Origin: CAVRUH01 sp963822595
Lineage (GTDB): Bacteria > Chlamydiota > Chlamydiia > Chlamydiales > Waddliaceae
Length of the DNA: 64,000 nt
NCBI GenBank assembly: GCA_963822595.1
Contig: CAWGIG010000004.1
Span: 186,001-250,000 of the forward strand
Direction of reading: 5' to 3'
Below the pieces are notes generated by a model, which was not told the origin of the DNA, did no database searches, and was given only the letters and a program-made list of their open reading frames with translations. The translations under genes and the position numbers were made by a program. Numbering within the stretch: position 1 is the first letter of the stretch; each line of letters opens with the position of its first letter. Shown here one piece after another: positions 1 through 7,469 of the stretch.

Positions 1-600
1 GGTTTCCGGTAGCGTTGATGCCGCTATTGGATACGCCCTTACTGACTGAATCTTTGCAAAATAGCCTGGCGGTAGATTCTTTGTTGTATGAAAGGGAATA
101 ACTGAAGGATCATCCATTATTCTATGGAAGAAAATTGTACATTCCCTCATTGTGTCGGGTGGATAACTGACATCACTACTCCAACGACCTTCATAAAACC
201 TAGCCTTCAGATAGTAATAGTGGAGAGAAGCTAAGTGTTCATGAATAAAATTAAAAGTATATAAGTACGGAAAATCACGTTCTAAAACTTTTCTTAGTTT
301 CCGGAAAAAAGATGTTCTTAACGAATTCCATTCATCGAGAGTTTTATCGGAGGGAGGTGTCCCATTCAAATGCTTTGCTAGATCATAAATAACTTCCGCA
401 GCTTCAGGAAAAGAAAAATGTGGGCCACCGGAAACTCTTCGATCTTTCAAGGTCTTATACACACCAATAGGATCTTCCGCAATCCTACGAGTCAGATCAA
501 CAATGCCCCCTCTTTTAAGAATTATCATTGTAATAGGATCAATATCCGGTTTATGGACAGGCTGAGAGATACATACATTTCTTGCTTCAATTGGGTTCAT
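1..600 (-). CDS. Unknown protein, partial (C-terminus beyond window)
   Basis: An open frame runs on the minus strand from an ATG at 600 to the first base of the window with no stop, giving 200 codons (begins MNPIEARNVC). A Shine-Dalgarno AAGGAG at 608-613 lies 7 nt before the start and overlaps the stop of the upstream ankyrin/LRR gene, so the two are probably translated from one message. I do not recognise the protein. It has no signal peptide or membrane segment; it is rich in aromatic residues in its middle (a FIHEHLASLHYYY stretch). The operon-like position behind a host-interaction type protein suggests an accessory or effector role, which is inference only. Confidence 0.7.
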   Translation of the reverse strand, partial: MNPIEARNVCISQPVHKPDIDPITMIILKRGGIVDLTRRIAEDPIGVYKTLKDRRVSGGPHFSFPEAAEVIYDLAKHLNGTPPSDKTLDEWNSLRTSFFRKLRKVLERDFPYLYTFNFIHEHLASLHYYYLKARFYEGRWSSDVSYPPDTMRECTIFFHRIMDDPSVIPFHTTKNLPPGYFAKIQSVRAYPIAASTLPET

Positions 601-612
601 AACACTTCTCCT

Positions 613-2733
613 TTATTTTTTTTGATGCGCGCCAGCATCAATCAGAAATTGACGAATTTTGGGACAACCATCATTTTCAATGTTGGTTTTCAAGCAAATA
701 TCAAGGTTCTCTTGTGACAAAGCTAAATCCCCTTTTGCGAAATTGATTAAGTCTAGGAAAGATTGGTAAAGGTGAGTTTTGCAAATAAGAATGATGGTGC
801 AGTATAACATCATTTTTTTAGGTTCTTTCAAGTACTCCACTGAAAAATTAAATTCGTCTTTTATTTCCTCAAGTAGCTTAAAAAATAGTTGTTTATCGAG
901 AATGATCTTCCATATTTTAACGAGTAAATCATTCTCAAATAAATCAGAATGTGTAGCTGGTATCGAATCGATTAATTCTTCTGAAATTTGTGGATTGTAA
1001 GAAAGATCGAGGTCTGTAAGTTTCATCTCTTTCAGAGCTGACACGCCTTTTTCTGTAATATTTTTATTATTTTGTAAGGATAAAACGCGCAAATCGGGAA
1101 GATTTCGAAGTTGGAGAAGAAATTCATCCGTGATGGTAGTATCATGCAAAAAGAGTTCACGAAGGGATTTCAATTCACATATTGACAACCAACATTTTTC
1201 ATCTTCACAGGTCATATTAATAATTTGTAGTGCATTGAATTGTCTTAAACCTTTTAAACTTTGTATAAAACCTTTGTTCAGTTCTGTTGTTGAAACATAG
1301 GAACTTCCCATTATAGAAAGAAATGATAACTGATTAAATTTTCTCCATGTGCTTACTGATATTTCTGCCGGCATCCCACACAGATAAAGTTTTTTTAAAT
1401 GAATCAATCTTGCAAGTTGGCTCAATTCATTATCATTCAAATATTCTCCCGGATCTAAGTGTAGTTCTTGCAATCGATGGAATTGAAGGAGGGAAGTTAT
1501 TTTTCCATTTATCAAATGTCGGAAGCGAAAAGAGATAATTCCTGGGGCCAACGATTTTAGAATGCTAGAGACTTTTTCGCTGTTATCGTGAAATGGATTT
1601 TCATGCACTCCACTCAATTCCAAGACGGGCAGTCTTGCCTGTACCTTTGGCTGACTGATAATCTCTTCAATAAGAGGAAGCAAACCAGTATATCCTTCAA
1701 CTTTCTCAAATTTCTTGCAAATAAGAATCAAAAAATCATCCCAATTATCCATTTCTATAGCTTCAATCACTGCATCTAGAATCTTCTCTTTAAAATCAGG
1801 TCTTTCCGTCATGTAGCTTGCTTTATGTCCTAAAAATATCTCGAGCGTCTTTAGATTATGGGATAGCCACATAGGCGTTTTGCCTTGATTGTTTTTAACG
1901 TTGACGGGAAAATTCCACGTTCTAATAAGTTCTAAAATCAACTCTGTAAAACCCGCTTTTGCAGCATAGTGCAAGAGTGTATTGCCACTTTTATCTTTGG
2001 CTAAAAAATTGGCCCCTTTTTCTATTAAGAGTCGGATCGTTTTAAGAGCATTTGGATTTCTCTGTTTGATCAAATCCTTGGTCCACAAAATAGGTGTTTT
2101 TTTAGACCGCTTGGCACCTTCAAGGCAAGCTCCTCTTTTGATAAGAAAATTAATATAATCTATTTTTCCCTTTTGTACGACAAAACATAGCGGCGTAGAT
2201 CCTAATTTTGCGCATGGCTGTTCGATATCTGCGCCAAGATTTAGAAGAAGTTTGATTTCACCCACCGTTCCATAATAGCAAGCATAATGCAAGGTTGTAA
2301 AGCCTTCGGTCGAATACTCCGAGGAATCTAACCCTGTAAATGCAGCTAAGCGCTCAAGTAGAGAAAGACTTTGATACGATCTTCCAAGATTGTCTATCGA
2401 TCTGATTAGTTCGTTATATCTAAGATCAGTTGGAATCATCGAATTTAACGTTTTATAGTAGAGTTGTTGCAATCTTGCGATAGGTTCACTCTGGGTGTAG
2501 AAAGCACGCAATTCTCTTGGTTTTTGTATAAAACCGTTACGAAAGATCTCACTTTTCATGACAATCTTGTCGATTATCTCTTTAAGACCATGACAAGTTT
2601 GACGCATTCTGACGATTCCGCGTATTCCATCAAATGTTCCCCCTAGCTCACCTATGACATGTTCTAAAGAGTAATGATTTAATCCTAAATTCGAAAAAAG
2701 ATTTGCATTATGATTTTTTTCTATTAATAACAT
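613..2733 (-). CDS. F-box-like / ankyrin / leucine-rich repeat protein
   Basis: A 706-residue protein made of eukaryotic-type interaction modules. Residues about 22-58 (ending RMRQTCHGLKEIID) resemble an F-box. Residues about 140-310 hold ankyrin repeats (TTLHYACYYGTVGEIKLLL, NTLLHYAAKAGFTELILEL). Residues about 405-600 hold leucine-rich repeats (LQELHLDPG, LRELFLHDTTITDEFL, LRVLSLQNNKNITEKG). F-box/LRR and ankyrin proteins of amoeba-associated chlamydiae are thought to act in the host cytosol, for example on ubiquitin ligases. No signal peptide is visible, which is compatible with type III secretion. Start ATG 2733 has AAAGG 5-6 nt upstream. The downstream partial gene starts 12 nt after the stop. 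The repeat calls are secure; the F-box call is tentative. Confidence 0.8.
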   Translation of the reverse strand: MLLIEKNHNANLFSNLGLNHYSLEHVIGELGGTFDGIRGIVRMRQTCHGLKEIIDKIVMKSEIFRNGFIQKPRELRAFYTQSEPIARLQQLYYKTLNSMIPTDLRYNELIRSIDNLGRSYQSLSLLERLAAFTGLDSSEYSTEGFTTLHYACYYGTVGEIKLLLNLGADIEQPCAKLGSTPLCFVVQKGKIDYINFLIKRGACLEGAKRSKKTPILWTKDLIKQRNPNALKTIRLLIEKGANFLAKDKSGNTLLHYAAKAGFTELILELIRTWNFPVNVKNNQGKTPMWLSHNLKTLEIFLGHKASYMTERPDFKEKILDAVIEAIEMDNWDDFLILICKKFEKVEGYTGLLPLIEEIISQPKVQARLPVLELSGVHENPFHDNSEKVSSILKSLAPGIISFRFRHLINGKITSLLQFHRLQELHLDPGEYLNDNELSQLARLIHLKKLYLCGMPAEISVSTWRKFNQLSFLSIMGSSYVSTTELNKGFIQSLKGLRQFNALQIINMTCEDEKCWLSICELKSLRELFLHDTTITDEFLLQLRNLPDLRVLSLQNNKNITEKGVSALKEMKLTDLDLSYNPQISEELIDSIPATHSDLFENDLLVKIWKIILDKQLFFKLLEEIKDEFNFSVEYLKEPKKMMLYCTIILICKTHLYQSFLDLINFAKGDLALSQENLDICLKTNIENDGCPKIRQFLIDAGAHQKK

Positions 2734-2744
2734 TTTTTACCTTT

Positions 2745-2786
2745 AAATTTAAATCAGATTATAAATTATATAATCTAATTTAAATA
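2745..2786. repeat. AT-rich dyad upstream of the ankyrin/LRR gene
   Basis: The core is AGATTATA, a 5-nt spacer, and TATAATCT (2756-2776), with partly symmetric flanks out to 2745 and 2786. It lies in the 5' leader of the minus-strand gene that starts at 2733 and could be an operator or an mRNA hairpin. Confidence 0.4.
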
Positions 2787-2804
2787 CCGTAGTTATTACG
2801 GTAT
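2784..2804. promoter_or_regulatory. Palindrome ATACCGTA-N5-TACGGTAT, copy 1
   Basis: Perfect 8-bp arms around the loop GTTAT, located 51 nt upstream of the start of the ankyrin/LRR gene. An almost identical copy (loop TTTAT) sits 68 nt upstream of the next minus-strand gene at 3816-3836. Two copies in comparable promoter-proximal positions suggest a shared operator, although a dispersed hairpin is also possible. Confidence 0.4.
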
Positions 2805-2808
2805 AGTT

Positions 2809-2911
2809 ATACTGAAGTGGACTCAAAAATCGGTATTTGGGGCACTTGCGATCGTTTAACCCCGGGGCTTTGAAGTGCCCGAAATACCGATTTTTGAGCT
2901 CACTTCAGTAT
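2809..2911. repeat. 103-bp inverted repeat with 39-nt arms
   Basis: Left arm 2809-2847 and right arm 2873-2911 match at 36 of 39 positions around a 25-nt centre. The ends are ATACTGAAGTG and its complement. It begins 4 nt after the stop of the lipoate-ligase-like gene and precedes the ankyrin/LRR gene. It may serve as a terminator between them or be a miniature mobile element. No transposase is nearby. Confidence 0.75.
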
Positions 2912-2914
2912 AAA

Positions 2915-3748
2915 TTAATCATGATTCCCCGTTATAAAGTTGTCATTAAGGATAAATTGATTACTGATATATTGATTAAATATTTTGTTAAATAGAGACA
3001 CGTCCTCAATAACTTGGCTAAAATTATGTTCGCTTAATTCGATGACCTCAATGGATTTATAGCACTCAGAATAAGATTGGATGATAGCGCGATCGAAGTC
3101 CTCTGAGGTTATTTGCGGATTGATATCTGTTAAGTTATCTATCCTTCGAGCTTGAGGATGTAGATATTTATCAAATTTATTCATATTTGTATGAATATAG
3201 ATTGCACCCAGATGACGATGAACATCGTTTTCTATATCGACTATTGGTCTCGAGACTATCTTATCTTCCACACATACCTCATCTATAATACCGCCTCGAT
3301 ATTTTGCCGTCTTTCCTTTTAAATTCAATTGATTAATGGAATGTTTCAGAATAGAAAATGAATCTTGGTGATGAAATACAGCGCTTTGCCCATCCATGAT
3401 GCTGAATAGTCTATTGCCTTTATCAACAAAATAGGCTTCCCCCTGCGTATCTCTTCGGACGAGCGGGACATTATCTTCTGTCATTTTTTTGATATTGCAT
3501 ACGCGCGAATAACTTTGATTTTTTCCGATAAGAACAGCGTCCGAACTTGTGCAAAGGAAAAGAATGTGGGAATTATAGAGCGTATTTACCTTTCGTGCGA
3601 GATAAGTTTCAATGCTTAGGTTAATATAGGGGTCTGTATAATTGCTTTTGATTACAGCAGCGAAGTATTTTTCTTGCTTAGGCCTATTAAAATTAAACTT
3701 TGGAAATAGCGTTATTGCACTCACTATATTAGGTAATTGTATTGTCAT
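2915..3748 (-). CDS. Lipoate-protein ligase A-like protein
   Basis: A 277-residue member of the biotin/lipoate ligase (LplA) superfamily, whose members attach lipoate or related acids to carrier lysines. The family pattern is visible: NLSIETYL (43-50), VLIGKNQSYSRVCNIKKM (72-89), PLVRR (95-99) and EDKIVSRP (161-168), whose K163 corresponds to the conserved substrate lysine, followed by HRHLGAIYIHTNMNKFDKYL. The usual SGGGAV loop after the double arginine is replaced by TQGEAY, so normal ligase activity is doubtful. Start ATG 3748 has an AAGGGG ribosome-binding site. It is divergent from the Sel1-repeat gene. Fold assignment is confident; substrate is unknown. Confidence 0.7.
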   Translation of the reverse strand: MTIQLPNIVSAITLFPKFNFNRPKQEKYFAAVIKSNYTDPYINLSIETYLARKVNTLYNSHILFLCTSSDAVLIGKNQSYSRVCNIKKMTEDNVPLVRRDTQGEAYFVDKGNRLFSIMDGQSAVFHHQDSFSILKHSINQLNLKGKTAKYRGGIIDEVCVEDKIVSRPIVDIENDVHRHLGAIYIHTNMNKFDKYLHPQARRIDNLTDINPQITSEDFDRAIIQSYSECYKSIEVIELSEHNFSQVIEDVSLFNKIFNQYISNQFILNDNFITGNHD

Positions 3749-3815
3749 GATTTTTCCCCTTAAATTGATATTTTCCTTTCATCATTAGAAACATAACACA
3801 TCAAGTAAATGGAGA

Positions 3816-3836
3816 ATACCGTATTTATTACGGTAT
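3816..3836. promoter_or_regulatory. Palindrome ATACCGTA-N5-TACGGTAT, copy 2
   Basis: Same 8-bp arms as the copy at 2784-2804, here in the divergent region between the lipoate-ligase-like gene and the Sel1 gene. On the plus strand the right arm forms a TATAAT-like hexamer (GGTATAATC), which could be the -10 element of the Sel1 gene, so a protein bound here could control both genes. Confidence 0.4.
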
Positions 3837-3952
3837 AATCGTCTTACCGCAAAAACTAACCTTCATTAGAATTAATTAGAAAAAAGAATTACTTAGACAA
3901 AAAAATCTGAAAGATGATATTATTTTTTCTTTATAATAAAAAGGATATTAAC

Positions 3953-5047
3953 ATGTTTGATATAAGTAATTCAAATCAATCTGAGACCATTGAAACATCT
4001 ATCAAAGCTGCTTTATATAAATCAGTTAATAATACATCTAAAAATGCAAGATGGGTACGTTTGACCGGCCTAGGAATAGGTATTGTATCAGCTGTTTTAA
4101 AAATTGCAAGACAGGTTGCTCTTATTGCAGAGAATATCCTTAAAGGTCTGGGCAATGTTTTCGGCTATTTTTTTGTTAATCAATGCAGCTTCCAAAAGGG
4201 TCTATATCAATTATTAATTGAAACACCCAAGAATGTTATTATTTTACCCTTTTCAGTCATCTCCGCTTCTTTCGAAATTTTTACCCATACCGTACAAATT
4301 GCCTCTGATCCAGTACAATTTTCGTATGAAAAATGGTGTGAGAATGACCCCGTTGAAGAAAATCATTATCAACAAAGCGTTCAAAGATATCAACAAAGCG
4401 TTCAAAGAAAAGAGTTTTTAGCAGCCCAAAGTAAATTTAATCAAGAGATGTCGCTCTATAACCAAGATAACAACGATGTGCACGCAATTACATATTTAGC
4501 AAAAGCGTACCAGAAAGGATACGGCGTACAACAAGATACAACACAATCTATTAAATTTTACGAAGAGGCTGCGCAGCTAGGCGATATCGGTTCTATTATA
4601 TATTTAGCTGACGCTTACTGTGAAGGAAAGATCGTGGAAAAGGCACCGCAAGTTTCTTTCGATTACTACATGAAAGCAGCAAAAATGGGTAATATAAATT
4701 GTATATATGAAGTTGGACAATGCTATAGATACGGCTTTGGGACAACAAAAGATCTTGATAAAGCTGTGAAATGGTATGAGGGTGCGAAAAAAGGCGGACA
4801 CGAAAAAGCTTGGAAAGAACTTTCTTCAGTTATTTCGGAACAAGATTCCGAAAAGCGTAAAAAAACGCTAGAAAAATTTGATAGATATCAAATATATTTA
4901 GGTGTGAAAAGCAATTTTGGCTATTCAGCCGATTTAATGAAAATGGAAATGGATAATGAGAAAGATAGAGAAGAATTGAAAAAGATAAAGGATGAAAAGG
5001 AAGAAAAAATTGTGGATCAAGCATTAAAGCAGGGAAAAATCAAATAA
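3953..5047 (+). CDS. Sel1-repeat (TPR-like) protein
   Basis: The C-terminal half holds three Sel1-like repeats (YLAKAYQKGYGVQQDTTQSI; YLADAYCEGKIV; VGQCYRYGFGTTKDLDKAV), a solenoid used for protein-protein contacts. The N-terminal part (about residues 35-100) has hydrophobic stretches that might contact membranes, and the C-terminus is a charged lysine/glutamate-rich helix. An upstream in-frame ATG at 3914 lacks a ribosome-binding site, while the ATG at 3953 has AAGGA 7 nt before it, so I chose the latter (364 residues). The octamer CAACAAAGCGTTCAAAGA occurs twice in tandem near 4370-4407. Sel1 proteins are common in bacteria that interact with eukaryotic hosts. Specific function unknown. Confidence 0.8.
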   Translation: MFDISNSNQSETIETSIKAALYKSVNNTSKNARWVRLTGLGIGIVSAVLKIARQVALIAENILKGLGNVFGYFFVNQCSFQKGLYQLLIETPKNVIILPFSVISASFEIFTHTVQIASDPVQFSYEKWCENDPVEENHYQQSVQRYQQSVQRKEFLAAQSKFNQEMSLYNQDNNDVHAITYLAKAYQKGYGVQQDTTQSIKFYEEAAQLGDIGSIIYLADAYCEGKIVEKAPQVSFDYYMKAAKMGNINCIYEVGQCYRYGFGTTKDLDKAVKWYEGAKKGGHEKAWKELSSVISEQDSEKRKKTLEKFDRYQIYLGVKSNFGYSADLMKMEMDNEKDREELKKIKDEKEEKIVDQALKQGKIK

Positions 5048-5250
5048 CTAATATTGAGTACTTAGGGTTAGACGTGGGATGGCACAAACAATGAAATCTA
5101 ATGTGTATTAAAATTAAATTATAAAAAAAAATCGAATCCGCCATCTTTATGTCAAAGAAGAGGCCATTGGTTTTATTTCTTCAAATCGACGAAGTCGATT
5201 CATGAATATGAGAGAGTAGAGGAGACCGGTTTCCCGGCTCCCCCCTCATT

Positions 5251-5284
5251 AGATCCCATCGTGCCCAATTAAGGCAATGGGCTC
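5251..5284 (-). ncRNA. Group II intron domain V
   Basis: A 34-nt hairpin 25 nt downstream of the maturase stop: outer stem AGCCCAT paired with ATGGGAT, a CG bulge, and an inner stem of TGCC with GGCA. This is the catalytic core element of the ribozyme. Confidence 0.75.
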
Positions 5285-5310
5285 CCGACAAATCACTCGC
5301 TTTGTCCTCT

Positions 5311-6636
5311 TCAAAATAGCCTATGTTTGATTGTAAGGGCTGGAAGTGGGTATTTAGTGCGAAACATATCGAATTTCTTCCATGTCATGGATGGATTCTG
5401 ACTCCTTCGATTGATCCATTTGAAGAAGATTCTTACTGCTTCTTCTACAAATGCTTTTATGTATTCGAAGTTAAAGGAAACACCGTAGTATTGGATGTGT
5501 CCTCTCAGTTTCGAGCAGAATGTTTTCCACAACGGGACTAATTTAATAGTGTTTCTTTTCTCTTTTATCCAATTTGCAACCCTTTTTATTTTGGTCACAA
5601 ATCTTTTCTTCGCAGTCTTTACTTTTGGTATCCATTTTCCTAATCTTGTTTTCCCGAAAAAGAATGTGAAACCTAAGAAATCGAAAGTACCTTGTTGTAT
5701 ACCTTGTCGGGCTTTTACCACCGAGAAGGGGACAACTTTAGTTTTATCTTTGTTCAATTTAAGTTTAAATTTTGCAAGACGTTTATCTAGTACTTCCAAG
5801 ATTCTTTTGGCATCTCCTTCTTTTTCACAACAGATGATTGCATCATCTGCGTATCTGAACAGCTTTACTATTCCTCGACAATTTGGTTGAACATTTTCTT
5901 CAATCCAGGTGTCTAATACGTAGTGTGCATAGATATTCGACATGATTGGGCTACATACCGATCCCTGAGGAACACCTTCTTCTGTTATTTTAAGTTCTCC
6001 ATCTGATAAAATGCCTGCTTTGAACATTCTTATGATGTATCTCATGAACTTGGGATCTTTAATTTTCATTCGCATGAAATCTTCCAGGATCTTATGATCT
6101 ATGGTACCAAAGAAGTTTGCCATGTCGATATCAATGACTGTTTCAATTTCATTTCTAAAAAGAAATTTATGCAGTGCTTTAATAGCATCATGGCAGCTCT
6201 TACCGGGTCTAAAACCAAATGAACAGTCTTTAAATATTGGATCATATATGTTCTCCAATATTTTCCCTGTCTGCATCTGGATTATTTTATCTTCAAAGTT
6301 ACTGATACCGAGTGGTCGATAGGCTCCTGGCTTATCTTCCTTCTCGATAAGTACTTCTCTTATATTCCCAGGTCTGTAGGCCATCTTCTTCATGCGATCG
6401 AGAAGGTTATTTAGGTTTCTTATGAGATTTTCCCCATAATGTTCTTTTGTAACCTTATCAATTCCAACCGCTTTCTTCCCGTCAAGCTTATGGAAGCATT
6501 TTAGAAGAGACTCCTCATTATAGAAATGCATCAGAGCCGTAAATTCTTTATGAGGGTCTTTTGCAGAGAGCCAAGCTACTCTTTCAAGTTTTGTATCCGT
6601 ATCCCATATGGGTTTTGGAGTCTCTATTGTACTCAT
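5311..6636 (-). CDS. ltrA: Group II intron reverse transcriptase/maturase
   Basis: A 441-residue intron-encoded protein that aids splicing and copies the intron at its target by reverse transcription. Reverse transcriptase motifs in order: YRPLGISNFEDKI, FGFRPGKSCHDA, VIDIDMANFFGTIDH, EGVPQGSVCSPIMSN, FRYADDAIICC (catalytic YADD intact), NKDKTKVV and FDFLGFTF. A maturase (X) region with KLRGHIQYYGV follows. No HNH endonuclease domain remains at the C-terminus, consistent with the short class of proteins that use single-stranded or hairpin targets. Nothing looks broken, so the element may be active. Confidence 0.93.
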   Translation of the reverse strand: MSTIETPKPIWDTDTKLERVAWLSAKDPHKEFTALMHFYNEESLLKCFHKLDGKKAVGIDKVTKEHYGENLIRNLNNLLDRMKKMAYRPGNIREVLIEKEDKPGAYRPLGISNFEDKIIQMQTGKILENIYDPIFKDCSFGFRPGKSCHDAIKALHKFLFRNEIETVIDIDMANFFGTIDHKILEDFMRMKIKDPKFMRYIIRMFKAGILSDGELKITEEGVPQGSVCSPIMSNIYAHYVLDTWIEENVQPNCRGIVKLFRYADDAIICCEKEGDAKRILEVLDKRLAKFKLKLNKDKTKVVPFSVVKARQGIQQGTFDFLGFTFFFGKTRLGKWIPKVKTAKKRFVTKIKRVANWIKEKRNTIKLVPLWKTFCSKLRGHIQYYGVSFNFEYIKAFVEEAVRIFFKWINRRSQNPSMTWKKFDMFRTKYPLPALTIKHRLF

Positions 6637-7469
6637 ACGTTTCCTTATTCAGATTGATTAATGCCGAGGATTCCTTCCCTCCAGTAACTCCGCAAAGACT
6701 CACGTCTCCTTGTTCGCCCCTTCATCGGTACTACGAATCCATCTGCCATCCTGTCGCCATCCCGAGCTGCTCACTGTTACATTTGCAGATCAGTACTTCT
6801 TCCTTGAAGAGCTAAGGACTTCCCACGTTCACCATTTTATCTTCGATACATGCCCTGTTCACCGACCCCGAGGAGCTGTATATCTCATTCCCTATAGCGA
6901 GATATATAGTAATGCCTTCCGTCAACACTCACAGCGTCGGCCTCCTAAAAGTTATCTATAACGGGGCTCAATCACACGGCCTGCATCTTCCCTGTCATAC
7001 GCTTAACTCAATTCGTTACCTCCTAGAGTCCAATGACTCGGTATAGCAAGTTTGGGTTTAACTCCCTAGTGACGACTTACACGTCACTGATAAAATAGCG
7101 CCTCGTGGCGCACGAGTGAATCGATTTATCGATTCTCTCCCCAGACCAATTTATTGGTCGCGGGGAAGTGCGATATTTTGCATGCTGTTCCGATACTCAT
7201 CATTTAAACAAGGCTGCAATATCTCGCTATTTCCCCGCGACCAATAAATTGGTCTCGGGAAAGAATCGATAAATCGATTCACTCCATATTCATGAATCGA
7301 CTTCGTCGATTGTGGATATCTGTCATAATGGTACGGGAATTGTCCGGAAATCTAGGTAATAACAATATGCTTTTTTTAGTTCACTTTGCGCCATTCCAAT
7401 TAAGCAATAAAGGTCTAGGTAAAATTTTCTATTTTAGGTTAATCTTATCCTCTTAATAGGAGTTTGACA

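Larger units (their letters stand above)
5211..7113 (-). mobile_element. Group II intron (full length, with maturase gene)
   Basis: A 1903-nt intron on the minus strand. The 5' end at 7113 reads GTGCGCC, matching the GUGYG consensus. The reverse transcriptase gene lies in the domain IV position. Domain V is at 5251-5284 (34 nt, starts GAGCCC and ends GGGATCT), and domain VI follows with a GAAA-capped stem and a candidate branch-point A at 5217, 7 nt from the 3' end. The ends were fixed by comparison with the uninterrupted copy of the target at 7263-7311, where GATTCACTC joins CATATTC directly. The 5' exon is a small perfect hairpin, a target style typical of terminator-seeking (group IIC) introns. 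Confidence 0.85.
5184..7311. repeat. Large inverted repeat, left arm split by the intron
   Basis: The right arm spans about 7221-7311. The left arm spans 5184-5210 and continues at 7114-7177 on the other side of the intron. Joined, the left arm is the reverse complement of the right arm for about 90 nt with a few differences toward the loop. Each arm itself contains three small hairpins: AATCGAC-GAA-GTCGATT, GAATCGAT-AA-ATCGATTC and GACCAAT-AA-ATTGGTC. The whole resembles a cruciform or strong terminator between the Sel1 gene and xseA. Confidence 0.8.

Noticed and set aside
5323..6961. Plus-strand open frames across the intron
   Set aside because: They lie opposite the maturase gene or in the structured 5' region of the intron RNA and have no coding features.
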